Assembly: GCA_017408905.1 (NCBI GenBank)
Contig: JAFQTU010000050.1
Span: forward strand, 1 to 64,000
Length of the DNA stretch: 64,000 nt
Direction: 5' to 3'
From: Mailhella sp.
GTDB taxonomy: Bacteria; Desulfobacterota; Desulfovibrionia; Desulfovibrionales; Desulfovibrionaceae
Numbering within the stretch: the first letter of the stretch is position 1; each line of letters begins with the position of its first letter. The notes under the pieces are model-generated. The model saw nothing but the letters and a program-made list of their open reading frames with translations. It was not told where the DNA came from and searched no databases. The translations under genes were made by a program, and so were the position numbers. Shown here piece after piece: positions 1-8,123 of the stretch.

Positions 1-2147
1 GAACCGTCAGACAGGGGGAACCAGTCCACGCGGCCGTTGGGAGTGGCGGAAACCACCTTACCGAAGGGCACGTGAGAGGTGAAGGGCACGTAGCGAACGT
101 CGTTGTTCATGCCCAGTTCCTTGTTGTACTTACGGGTGAACAGCACGCACATCAGGTCGAGTTCCTTGCCGATGACGTCGACGTAAGGATCGTCGTTGCC
201 GTAGCAGGGGCAGCTCTTGACCATCTGCTGGATGGCTTCGTAGCCGACCCAGTTGGCGTCGATGGCTTCCATGAGTTCAGCCATGGTGATGCGCTTTTCT
301 TCGAACACGAGCTTCTTCACAGCGGCGAGGGAGTCGATCACGGTGCCGAGGCCCATGAATTCGTAGTAGCCGAATTCAGCGCCTTCGGGGATGTGTTCGG
401 AGTGCAGGTCCATGTTGTGCTTCATGCAGAGGTCGTGCATGGCAGAGAGCATGGGAGCAGCGAAGTGGCGAGGACGGGTCTTGTTCACGATCAGCTGCTG
501 GGTGAAGCAGGCGCGCAGGAAGAGCTGATGCTGCTGCTTGTACAGATCGAAGAATTCTTCCCAGGTCTGGCAGGTACGGGGATCAGCAGTGGGGATACCG
601 AGCTGTTCGTCGCCGTACTTCTTCATCTTGCCCTGACGGAGAGCCATTTCGAGAGCGGCACAGAAGTTCACGTAGCAGCCACCGGAGGTGTAGGTGTCGC
701 GGTTGGGCATACGGGTTTCGGTGCAGCCGGACACGGCGTAGTCCAGAGCTTCTTCGAAGGTGCCGCCCTTAGAAGCGTACAGAGGCACAACTTCTTCGTC
801 GTTGCAGAGCTTGGGGAAGCCGGAGCCGTACTTGATGGTTTCGGCCACGTCGTACAGGAATTCGTCGGGAGACAGAGCGTGCACGCGGGCAGCGAGGTCG
901 GGGTAGTGGAGGGGGAACTCACGCTTGGAGCGGAGGAACAGGTGGGACAGCTCGTTGGTGGCGTCCACGCCGTCGCGGGTCTGGCCGCCGACGGTCACAG
1001 CTTCCCAGTGAGAGTAGCCTTCGTTGAAGGCGCCGCCCTGGGGAGAGATGAACATGTCGATGAATTCGGCCATGCCGACGAACATGCATTCCAGAAGTTC
1101 CATGGCGCTTTCTTCGGTGATGATACCGGCTTCCATGTCCTTCTTGTAGTAGGGGTAGAAGTACTGGTCCATACGGCCGTTGGAAACGGTGGTACCGGTC
1201 TTCTGCTCGATACGGGAGAACATCTGGGTGAACCACTGGGACTGCACGGCTTCCTGGAAGGTTTCGGCGGGGTAGGCAGGAACCTTGTAGGCGATTTCAG
1301 CCATCTTTTCGAGCTCGGCCTTGCGGACGGGATCGGTGCATTCAGCGGCAGCGGCCTTGGCGGCGTCGGCATAGCGATGGGCCCAGAGGACGATAGCGTC
1401 GCAGACGATCACGATAGCGTCGAGGAAGGGACGCTTTTCAACGTTGTCGAGGGGGCTGTCGATGTCGAGAGCGGCGATCTTTTCAAGAGCTTCGCGCTTG
1501 ATGTCGAGGAAGCCGCGCTTGATGACCTTCTCGAAGTCCGGCACCCACTGGATGGAGGAGCGGAAGGAGGAGGTTTCGTTCACCACGAAGCGGGAGATGA
1601 GGCCGCCGTCGTCAACGTAGGTGAGCTTGTGCACCCATTCAGGGAGGGAGTTGTTCAGATCTTCATGGTAGGTCTTGCCCTTCCAGTAGGGGGCGATTTC
1701 TTCCATAACGATCTTGGCGTCTTCGGCAGTGATCTTAGCGGGGGACTGCTCACGGGTGGGCAGGTCGCGCACAGCGATGTCGAGGAAGTCGCCGTCGAGT
1801 TCGGGGTAGAGGATACCGTAGCGGCCGTCCTTGGCGGAAGCGCGGCCGAGGAGGAGCTGACCGTCCTGAACGATCACGGAGATGTTCTGGGCGATGTTCA
1901 TGAGGGCCTTGGCCCAGCGGAGAACGAGGGGCTGGCCTTCGGTTTCCTTCATGGACTGGGTGAAGTACAGGGCGCGCTCAACGTCGATGTAAGGAGTCTG
2001 ACCATCGAACTTGGTGATCAGTTCCATCACGCGACGATGGGAGTCATAGTACATGTCTTTTTTGCCCTGCTGGCGGTCGAAGATGCGCTGTTCCTGCGGG
2101 CAATGGCATTCACAGGCTTCGGGATTGAGCATTTCAATTGCACTCAT
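1..2147 (-). CDS. islA: isethionate sulfite-lyase (glycyl radical enzyme), C-terminus outside window
   Basis: This enzyme cleaves the C-S bond of isethionate (2-hydroxyethanesulfonate) to acetaldehyde and sulfite in the cytoplasm, feeding sulfite respiration. The first 715 residues are present; the C-terminal glycyl-radical loop and the activase gene lie to the left of the window. The thiyl-radical motif GCTET gives Cys475 with Glu477. Arg196 and Gln200 (in FRSSIQW), Trp381 and Arg685 (in NNDVRYVPF) sit at a constant +7 offset from the active-site residues I recall for Desulfovibrio IslA (R189, Q193, W374, C468, E470, R678). This separates it from pyruvate formate-lyase (Cys-Cys) and choline lyase (GCVE-type motif). 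The ATG start has an AAGGAG ribosome site 8 bases upstream. A sigma-54 promoter lies about 115 bases upstream. Hydroxypropanesulfonate lyase is the closest alternative and less likely. Confidence 0.9.
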   Translation of the reverse strand, partial: MSAIEMLNPEACECHCPQEQRIFDRQQGKKDMYYDSHRRVMELITKFDGQTPYIDVERALYFTQSMKETEGQPLVLRWAKALMNIAQNISVIVQDGQLLLGRASAKDGRYGILYPELDGDFLDIAVRDLPTREQSPAKITAEDAKIVMEEIAPYWKGKTYHEDLNNSLPEWVHKLTYVDDGGLISRFVVNETSSFRSSIQWVPDFEKVIKRGFLDIKREALEKIAALDIDSPLDNVEKRPFLDAIVIVCDAIVLWAHRYADAAKAAAAECTDPVRKAELEKMAEIAYKVPAYPAETFQEAVQSQWFTQMFSRIEQKTGTTVSNGRMDQYFYPYYKKDMEAGIITEESAMELLECMFVGMAEFIDMFISPQGGAFNEGYSHWEAVTVGGQTRDGVDATNELSHLFLRSKREFPLHYPDLAARVHALSPDEFLYDVAETIKYGSGFPKLCNDEEVVPLYASKGGTFEEALDYAVSGCTETRMPNRDTYTSGGCYVNFCAALEMALRQGKMKKYGDEQLGIPTADPRTCQTWEEFFDLYKQQHQLFLRACFTQQLIVNKTRPRHFAAPMLSAMHDLCMKHNMDLHSEHIPEGAEFGYYEFMGLGTVIDSLAAVKKLVFEEKRITMAELMEAIDANWVGYEAIQQMVKSCPCYGNDDPYVDVIGKELDLMCVLFTRKYNKELGMNNDVRYVPFTSHVPFGKVVSATPNGRVDWFPLSDG

Positions 2148-2271
2148 GGGATCAATTCTCCTTCAAAAGGTTGATATGCGTTTTCCGTGAGAGGGTGGAC
2201 TTTGGCCCTTGCTTCGGCAGGAGCCCGAATCTCGCGGACCCACGGCTTACACTGAAACCTGCTTCTTATAA

Positions 2272-2287
2272 AGCAAGAAGCGTGCCA
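2272..2287 (-). promoter_or_regulatory. sigma-54 (RpoN) promoter of islA
   Basis: Read on the minus strand the site is TGGCACGCTTCTTGCT: a perfect TGGCAC, five bases, then TTGCT, with GG and GC ten bases apart. Transcription would start near 2262, giving a leader of about 115 bases before the islA start at 2147. Such promoters need an enhancer-binding ATPase, so islA is probably induced by substrate through a regulator encoded elsewhere. Confidence 0.8.
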
Positions 2288-2412
2288 AAACAAAAAATGC
2301 CAGAGATTTCACAAAGATGTGCTTTCTCCATACGCCAGACCCGTCTCTTTCGAGAGCGTATGCTTTTTCGAGTGAAAACAAGAGCTTATCACTCTCCAGC
2401 CCTCATGTGCAT

Positions 2413-2431
2413 TTCTGCATATTGTGCAGAA
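2413..2431. promoter_or_regulatory. inverted repeat, candidate enhancer site for the islA activator
   Basis: TTCTGCA, five bases, TGCAGAA: a perfect 7-bp inverted repeat. It lies about 150-170 bases upstream of the predicted islA transcription start, where sigma-54 activators normally bind. It is not followed by a T-run and is not in a gene, so a protein-binding site is more likely than a terminator. Confidence 0.5.
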
Positions 2432-2447
2432 CGGCATATGCGCTGTC

Positions 2448-2457
2448 ATGTGCACAT
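2448..2457. promoter_or_regulatory. palindrome ATGTGCACAT, possible second upstream activator site
   Basis: A perfect 10-bp palindrome 17 bases beyond the 2413-2431 repeat. A related partial copy CATGTGCAT occurs at 2404-2412. The spacing fits paired enhancer-protein dimers, but no regulator gene is in view. Confidence 0.35.
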
Positions 2458-2885
2458 CGACACACCCGACTGCCGATTCCTCAGCAATCACGTATAACTT
2501 ATACCACACTGGCCTTTGAGGCAAGATTGTTCCCCCAACTCCGATGAAAAACTTTTCCTTCAGAGGGGGCGGAACCGCCCTTGGAACAGGCTTCTTTGCC
2601 TGCGGAACTACTCGCTTGTTCCAGAAGGCACGTGACGTTTCCTTTGTAAAGTCAGCACGTTGCTTTTCTGCTTCCTGCAAGGCGCTTCTTCCGGTGCGGC
2701 GCGGGCAGTGTTCTCTAAAATATTTTCCTGTTTTTTCCCTGCCGTTTGCGCGCGACTTCTTTAATATTTTTCCCGCCCGAAGAAGGCGATTTTCAACCCT
2801 CTGCTTTCACTGTTCTTTTTTGCACAGGTTCATCCACCTGCCCTTAAGCGAGCTTGTGAAGACCCCCTTGCCCCTTCTCATTCCC

Positions 2886-2913
2886 TTGCAATTTTGGGCA
2901 CTTTGCTGATAAA
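2886..2913 (+). promoter_or_regulatory. possible sigma-70 promoter for the CoADR-rhodanese gene
   Basis: TTGCAA at 2886-2891, 16 bases, then GATAAA at 2908-2913, about 55 bases upstream of the ATG. Both boxes match four to five of six consensus positions. It faces away from the islA promoter. Confidence 0.4.
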
Positions 2914-2968
2914 GTCCGGGGAGACAGTTCTTCTGCTGAATACACCCAGATTTCTGGAGGTTTTATCT

Positions 2969-4687
2969 ATGTCCCTCAATATCCTTGTTATCGGCGGCGT
3001 GGCCCTCGGCCCCAAAGCCGCCGCTCGCGCCAAGCGCCTCCTTCCCGATGCCAACATCACCCTGATCGACCAGGGCACGTACATCTCCTACGGCGGCTGC
3101 GGCATCCCCTACTTCGTGGGCGGCGACGTGGCCGACATGAACGGCCTGCGCACCACCGTGGCCGGTGTTGTGCGCGATGAAGCCTTCTTCGACGAGCTCA
3201 AGGGCGTGAAGGCCATCTGCCACACCCGCGCCCTTTCCATCGACCGCAAGGCCAAGGCCGTGCTCGTGGAAAACGTGAAGACCGGCGAACAGAGCCAGAT
3301 GCCTTACGACAAGCTGGTCATCGCCACCGGCTCCAGCCCCCGCATCCCTCCCATCCCCGGCACTGACCTGAAGAACGTCACCTCCGTCACCTGCCTCGAG
3401 GCCGCCAAGGCCATTCAGGAACAGTGCGCCGCCCGCCAGATCAGCCATGCCGTCATCATCGGCGCCGGCTTCATCGGCCTCGAAATGGCCGTGGCCCTTG
3501 CCGATATGTGGGGCATCGAAGTCACGGTCATCGAAATGCTGGACCATGTCCTTCCCGCCCAGCTCTGCAGCAACTTCGCCCAGATGGCCAAGAAGGACCT
3601 CGAAGAACTCGGCGTCCATGTGCTCTGCGGCGAATCCGTCAAGGAACTCAAGGGCGACGAGAACGGGGCCGTGTGCCAGGTGGTCACCAATAAGCGCGTC
3701 ATCGACGCCGACCAGGTCATCTTCTCCATCGGCGTCACCCCCAACGACAAGATCGCCCGCGACGCCGGTCTGCTCTGCCACCCCCGCGGCGGCATCATGG
3801 TGAACAGCCATATGCAGACCTCCGATCCCGACATCTACGCCGGCGGCGACGTGGTCGTGATGCGCAACCTCATCTCCGGCGACTTCTCCTTCCTGCCCCT
3901 CGGCTCCATGGCCAACCGTCAGGGCCGCGTCATCGGCACGAACCTCGGCGGCGGTCAGGCCACCTTCGAAGGCGTGGTCGGCTCCTGGTGCGTCAAGCTG
4001 AACGAAATGTACGCTTCCGGCTCCGGCCTCACCCTGCATCAGGCCAAGGCCGCCGGTTTCGATGCCATCGAAGTCAGCGTGGAAGGCGCCGACAAGGCCC
4101 ACTTCTACCCCGGCCACACCAACACCAGCATCAACCTCGTGGTGGATAAAAAGACCCGCCGCGTGCTCGGCGTACAGGGCATGAGCACCGACGGTTCCTC
4201 CGTCAAGGCCCGTACCGACGCCGTGGCCGCCCTGCTCCAGAGCAGCAAGCCCACGCTCAACGAGGTCTCCAACCTTGAAGTCTGCTACGCCCCGCCCTTC
4301 GCCGGCGCTATGGATATCATCAACGCCGCCGCCAACGTGGCCGACAACGTGGTCAGCGGCCTTCACGACGCCATCTCCCCCGATGACTTCGTGAAGCTCT
4401 GGGACGAACGCGCCGACAACAACTACTTCTTCATCGACTTCCGCCCCGCCAAGGCGGGCAAGCCCATCGAAGAACGCCACCCCGGCGAATACCTCTCCCT
4501 GCCGCTCGAGGAATTCAACGAGCGCAAGGGCGAGATCCCCACGGATCGCCCCGTGGCCGTGGTGTGCAACACCGGCACCCGCGCCTTCGAAGCTCAGGTC
4601 AAGATGCGCAGCCTGGGCATCGATTCCGTGAACTCCGCCGGCGGCTTCATCGCCCTGCGCAAGCGCGGCGACGACAGCAAGTTCTAA
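2969..4687 (+). CDS. CoA-disulfide reductase / rhodanese fusion (FAD-dependent, polysulfide or CoA-persulfide reductase type)
   Basis: A 572-residue flavoprotein of the NAD(P)H-dependent CoA-disulfide reductase family with a C-terminal rhodanese domain. Family members reduce CoA disulfide, CoA persulfide or polysulfide. The N-terminal dinucleotide fold starts LVIGGVALGPKAA. The redox cysteine is Cys44 in YGGCGIPYF. A second nucleotide-binding motif, IIGAGFIGLEMA, lies near residues 165-180, and the GGD of the FAD-binding stretch AGGDVVV near 290. The rhodanese loop carries Cys533 in VVCNTGTRAF. I chose the ATG at 2969 because GGAGG ends 8 bases upstream; an upstream in-frame extension lacks a ribosome site. 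A paralogue follows after a terminator. The actual sulfur substrate is inferred. Confidence 0.85.
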   Translation: MSLNILVIGGVALGPKAAARAKRLLPDANITLIDQGTYISYGGCGIPYFVGGDVADMNGLRTTVAGVVRDEAFFDELKGVKAICHTRALSIDRKAKAVLVENVKTGEQSQMPYDKLVIATGSSPRIPPIPGTDLKNVTSVTCLEAAKAIQEQCAARQISHAVIIGAGFIGLEMAVALADMWGIEVTVIEMLDHVLPAQLCSNFAQMAKKDLEELGVHVLCGESVKELKGDENGAVCQVVTNKRVIDADQVIFSIGVTPNDKIARDAGLLCHPRGGIMVNSHMQTSDPDIYAGGDVVVMRNLISGDFSFLPLGSMANRQGRVIGTNLGGGQATFEGVVGSWCVKLNEMYASGSGLTLHQAKAAGFDAIEVSVEGADKAHFYPGHTNTSINLVVDKKTRRVLGVQGMSTDGSSVKARTDAVAALLQSSKPTLNEVSNLEVCYAPPFAGAMDIINAAANVADNVVSGLHDAISPDDFVKLWDERADNNYFFIDFRPAKAGKPIEERHPGEYLSLPLEEFNERKGEIPTDRPVAVVCNTGTRAFEAQVKMRSLGIDSVNSAGGFIALRKRGDDSKF

Positions 4688-4698
4688 TCTGTACCCCG

Positions 4699-4727
4699 GG
4701 GGGAGCGCGGCTCCCCCTTCCTTTCCC
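4699..4727 (+). terminator. rho-independent terminator
   Basis: Stem GGGGGAGC/GCTCCCCC (4699-4706 with 4710-4717) and a three-base loop, followed by a pyrimidine-rich tail, 11 bases after the first CoADR-rhodanese stop. It separates the two paralogues, so they may be transcribed independently or by readthrough. Confidence 0.65.
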
Positions 4728-4824
4728 CAGAACCCCGCGCTTTCCCGGTGCGGGATTCTGTCGTTATTCCTGAGGTACGGCCTGCCATGCCTGCGCCAGC
4801 CTCGGCATACCCTGGAGAATACCC

Positions 4825-6522
4825 ATGCCCCTCAACATCCTCATCATCGGCGGCGTTGCCCTCGGCACAAAAGCCGCCACCCGCGCCAGACGTATCCTGC
4901 CCGACGCCGAGATCACGCTTATCGATCAGGGGACGTATATTTCCTACGGCGGCTGCGGCATCCCCTATTTCGTGGGCGGTGAAGTGCCCAATGTGCGCGG
5001 CCTGCGCACCACCGGGGCCAACGTCATCCGCGACGAGGCCTTCTTCGACGAGCTCAAGGGCGTGAAGGCCATCTGCCACACCCGCGCCCTCTCCATCGAC
5101 CGCAAGGCCAAGACCGTGCTCGTGGAAAACGTGAAGACCGGCGAACAGAGCACCATGTCCTACGATAAGCTGGTCATCGCCACCGGCGCACGCCCCATCA
5201 TCCCGGCCATCCCCGGCACCGACCTGAAGAACGTCACCGCCATCAACGGCCTTGAGCCCGCTATGGCCATCGAAGAACAGTGCGCGGCCCGCCAGATCAA
5301 GAGTGCCGTCATCCTCGGCACCGGCTTCATCGGCCTTGAAATGGGCGTGGCCCTTGCCAAGCGCGGCATCAAGGTCACGGTCATCGGCAACCTGTCCCGC
5401 TTCTGCCGCCCCTTCGCCAAGATGGCCCGCAAGGATCTCGAAGACTTCGGCATCACCGTGGTCAGCGGCGAAAAGGTGCAGGAACTCAAGGGCAGGGACG
5501 GCGCTGTCTGTCAGGTCGTCACCGACAAGCAGGCTATCGACGCCGACCAGGTCATCATTTCCGTGGGCGTGAAGCCCAATGACCAGCTTGCCGCCGACGC
5601 CGGCCTGCTCTGCCACCCCCGCGGCGGCATCATGGTGAACAGCCACATGCAGACCTCCGACCCCGACATCTACGCCGGTGGCGACGTGGTCGTGGTGCGC
5701 AACCTCATCTCCGGCGATTTCATCTATCTGCCCCTCGGCTCTATGGCCAACCGTCAGGGCCGCGTCATCGGCTGCAACCTCGGCGGCCAGCAGTCCGTTT
5801 TCGAAGGCGCTGTAGGCTCCTGGTGCGTGAAGATGAACAAGATGTACGCCTCCGGCGCAGGCCTCACCGTCCAGCAGGCCAAGGCCGCCGGATTCGACGC
5901 CGTGGAAGTCACTATGGAAGGCGTGGACAAGGCCCACTTCTACCCCGATCACGGCGTGGCCAGCATCTGCCTCGTGGTGGACAGGCAGACCCGCCGCGTG
6001 CTCGGCATTCAGGGCATGAGCACCGACGGTTCTTCCATCAAGGCCCGTACCGACGCCGTGGCCGCCCAGATGCAGATAGGCAAGCCCACGCTCAACGACA
6101 TCTCCAACCTCGAAGTCTGCTACTCCCCGCCCTTCGCCGGTGCTATGGACGTCATCAACGCCGCCGCCAACGTGACCGATAACGTGATTAGCGGCCTCCA
6201 CGACTCCATTTCCCCCGATGAATTCGTGAAGCTCTGGGAAGACCGCGCCGAAAACAAATACTACTTCGTGGACATCCGCCCCGCCAAGGCCAGCAAGCCC
6301 ATTGCCGACCGCCATCCCGGCGAATACCTCTCCCTGCCGCTCGAAGAATTCAACGAGCGCAAGGGCGAAGTGCCCACCGACCGCCCCGTGGCCCTCGTCT
6401 GCAACACCGGCACCCGCGCCTACGAAGCCCAGATCAAACTGCGCAACATGGGCATCAGAACCGTGAACAGCGCTGGCGGCTTCCAGGCCCTGCGCAAGCG
6501 CGGCGACGACAAGAAGTTCTAA
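4825..6522 (+). CDS. CoA-disulfide reductase / rhodanese fusion, second paralogue
   Basis: A 565-residue tandem duplicate of the preceding gene, nearly collinear and very similar throughout, so the duplication is probably not ancient. It keeps the FAD/NAD folds, the redox Cys44 in YGGCGIPYF and the rhodanese Cys526 in LVCNTGTRAY. The clearest difference is near residues 175-190. There the first copy has a stretch ending LPAQLCSNF, while this copy is shorter and reads GNLSRFCRPF, right after the NAD-binding motif. This could alter pyridine-nucleotide or substrate preference. The ATG at 4825 follows TGGAGA. A strong terminator closes the unit. Function in sulfane-sulfur reduction is known for the family, not shown here. 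Confidence 0.85.
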   Translation: MPLNILIIGGVALGTKAATRARRILPDAEITLIDQGTYISYGGCGIPYFVGGEVPNVRGLRTTGANVIRDEAFFDELKGVKAICHTRALSIDRKAKTVLVENVKTGEQSTMSYDKLVIATGARPIIPAIPGTDLKNVTAINGLEPAMAIEEQCAARQIKSAVILGTGFIGLEMGVALAKRGIKVTVIGNLSRFCRPFAKMARKDLEDFGITVVSGEKVQELKGRDGAVCQVVTDKQAIDADQVIISVGVKPNDQLAADAGLLCHPRGGIMVNSHMQTSDPDIYAGGDVVVVRNLISGDFIYLPLGSMANRQGRVIGCNLGGQQSVFEGAVGSWCVKMNKMYASGAGLTVQQAKAAGFDAVEVTMEGVDKAHFYPDHGVASICLVVDRQTRRVLGIQGMSTDGSSIKARTDAVAAQMQIGKPTLNDISNLEVCYSPPFAGAMDVINAAANVTDNVISGLHDSISPDEFVKLWEDRAENKYYFVDIRPAKASKPIADRHPGEYLSLPLEEFNERKGEVPTDRPVALVCNTGTRAYEAQIKLRNMGIRTVNSAGGFQALRKRGDDKKF

Positions 6523-6562
6523 ACGGTGCAGGGGAAATTCCCCCTCGCCCCGCTATCCTAAG

Positions 6563-6608
6563 CCCCGTCGGTCCGGACTTTGTCCGGAACCGACGGGGTT
6601 CTGCTTTT
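6563..6608 (+). terminator. strong rho-independent terminator
   Basis: A long stem pairing CCCCGTCGGT..CCGGAC with GTCCGG..ACCGACGGGG around a TTT loop (6563-6598), then TTCTGCTTTT. It ends the CoADR-rhodanese unit. Confidence 0.85.
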
Positions 6609-6638
6609 GCACGGGGAAAGGCTTTCCCATTTGCAGAC

Positions 6639-6667
6639 TTGCGCCTTTCCGCCCTCTGTTGCATATT
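6639..6667 (+). promoter_or_regulatory. probable sigma-70 promoter of waaA
   Basis: TTGCGC at 6639-6644, 17 bases, CATATT at 6662-6667, ending 18 bases before the chosen ATG. Confidence 0.45.
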
Positions 6668-6685
6668 GGGCCGCAGGGGGCTTAT

Positions 6686-8005
6686 ATGGCATCTTCCGTT
6701 TTTTCACGTCCTTTTTTCTTTTTTTACAACCTGCTCTGGCGTGCGGCCCTTCCCTTTCTCAAGCGGAGCCGCAGGCTGGCCGACGGCTGGAACGAGCGCC
6801 TTGTGCCTGAGCACTGGCTCGAGCCCGACTTCCCTGCCGCGCCCGGCGAACCTGCCGCCGATATCTGGCTTCAGGCCGCTTCCGGCGGTGAGGCCCGGCT
6901 TGCCGTGGCCGTCTGTCAGGCGCTGGACAGGGAAAAAGCCTTCCGTGTGCTGGTGGTGACATGGACGCGGCAGGGCCGCGACGTCATCGAAAACGCCATC
7001 CGCCCCCTGAAGGAAAGCCACCCGCTTCTGAAGCTGGCCGTCCGCTTCGCCCCCTTTGACCGCCCCGATATCGTACGCCGTGCGCTCGCTCTGGCAAGGC
7101 CGCGCATCGTCGCCCTGCTCGAGACCGAACTCTGGCCCTCGCTCATGGCCGCCTGCCGCGAACAGGACGTGCCCCTCTACGTGATGAACGGCCGCATCAC
7201 GGCTTCCACGGTCAATTTCGGGCGGCGCTTCTCCTCGCTGATGAAGGCGATAGCCCCCTGCTCCGTACACGCTATTTCAGAAAACGACCGCCGCGGATTT
7301 GCCGCCATCTTCCCCTGCGCAACGCAGACCATGCCGAACATCAAGTTCGACCTTGCCGCTGAACTACTGAAAAAGCCGCTTTCCGACGACGCCTTCCGCG
7401 CGGAAGGCCCGGTCTTCCTCTTCGCCTCGGTCAGGAGCGGCGAGGAGACGCGCCTGCCCGGCCAGTTCTCACGCATTTTTGCCGCGCGCCCCGAAGCCTG
7501 CATCGTGGTCGTCCCCCGCCATCTGCATCGTGTGGAATCGTGGCGCTCCGTCCTCAGCGATCTGGGATTCGCGCCTCTCCTTGTCTCGGAAATGGGAGAA
7601 AAGATCCTGCTTCCTCAAGGGCGCGTTCTCATCTGGGATCGCTTCGGCGACCTGCCCCGGCTCTACGCCTCGGCACAGACCGTTTTCGTGGGCGGCAGCT
7701 TCGGGCAGGGCGGGCAGAATTTCCTCGAATCCCTTGCCGCTGGCCGCGTGCCCTGCATCGGCCCTTCCGCTTCGAACTTCCTCTGGGCCATGAGCGGGGA
7801 AGGAGGGCTCAAAACGCTGGAGCAGTCAGACCTGCTCCACTCCGCCCCCACGCCGCGCGAAGTGATCGATCTCATGGTACGGCAGGCCGAATCCCCCCGG
7901 CCAAGGGCCGCCGTGCGCAAGGAGTTTCAGGACTGGCTCAGTCTCCGGCTCGGCGGAGCCCGCAGAACGGCTTCCGAACTTGAAAAGGCCATGAAGAGCC
8001 GCTGA
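6686..8005 (+). CDS. waaA: 3-deoxy-D-manno-octulosonic acid (Kdo) transferase
   Basis: A 439-residue GT-B glycosyltransferase that adds Kdo from CMP-Kdo to lipid IVA on the cytoplasmic face of the inner membrane. The N-terminal hydrophobic stretch (residues 4-22, FFFFYNLLWRAALPF) is the usual membrane anchor. It is followed by IWLQAASGGEA, the conserved loop that carries the catalytic Glu in this family. The C-terminal Rossmann half has VFVGGSFGQGGQNFLE, the donor-binding glycine-rich stretch with the conserved Gln-Asn. I chose ATG 6686, preceded by a GGGGG purine block; an upstream TTG frame extension is possible but unsupported. It sits directly upstream of kdsC and lpt genes, consistent with LPS core assembly. 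Confidence 0.9.
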   Translation: MASSVFSRPFFFFYNLLWRAALPFLKRSRRLADGWNERLVPEHWLEPDFPAAPGEPAADIWLQAASGGEARLAVAVCQALDREKAFRVLVVTWTRQGRDVIENAIRPLKESHPLLKLAVRFAPFDRPDIVRRALALARPRIVALLETELWPSLMAACREQDVPLYVMNGRITASTVNFGRRFSSLMKAIAPCSVHAISENDRRGFAAIFPCATQTMPNIKFDLAAELLKKPLSDDAFRAEGPVFLFASVRSGEETRLPGQFSRIFAARPEACIVVVPRHLHRVESWRSVLSDLGFAPLLVSEMGEKILLPQGRVLIWDRFGDLPRLYASAQTVFVGGSFGQGGQNFLESLAAGRVPCIGPSASNFLWAMSGEGGLKTLEQSDLLHSAPTPREVIDLMVRQAESPRPRAAVRKEFQDWLSLRLGGARRTASELEKAMKSR

Positions 8006-8062
8006 TGCCGCAACGGGGAGCTTCCCCCGGCATCATCGCCCGCTTGCCGCATTCTCCCGCCT

Positions 8063-8091
8063 TTGACTCCCGGCGCAAAGGCGGCTATAGG
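8063..8091 (+). promoter_or_regulatory. sigma-70 promoter of kdsC-lptCAB
   Basis: TTGACT at 8063-8068, 17 bases, TATAGG at 8086-8091, about 32 bases before the kdsC ATG. Good matches at both boxes with optimal spacing. Confidence 0.6.
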
Positions 8092-8123
8092 AAGGGGTGA
8101 AGCATTTTCACTCCGGAGTTCCC

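Larger units (their letters stand above)
2148..2968. other. 821-bp divergent intergenic region between islA and the first CoADR-rhodanese gene
   Basis: No gene is supported here. The short open frames (for example 2309-2680 and 2544-2909) overlap each other, have low-complexity compositions and no convincing ribosome sites. The islA-proximal part holds the sigma-54 promoter and the palindromes listed separately. The stretch from about 2500 to 2880 is AT-richer than the flanking genes and contains a GGGCGG/CCGCCC palindrome near 2565, but no element I can name. Confidence 0.6.

Noticed and set aside
72-2174. 700-codon plus-strand frame over islA
   Set aside because: Opposite strand of a glycyl-radical enzyme with all active-site residues; no recognisable protein features.
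2309-2909. Short open frames in the islA/CoADR intergenic region
   Set aside because: They overlap on both strands, lack ribosome sites and show Phe/Ser/Arg-rich random composition.
4684-6315. 543-codon minus-strand frame opposite the second CoADR-rhodanese gene, with a similar frame opposite the first
   Set aside because: The two antisense frames resemble each other only because the sense genes are paralogues. No ribosome site or domain.
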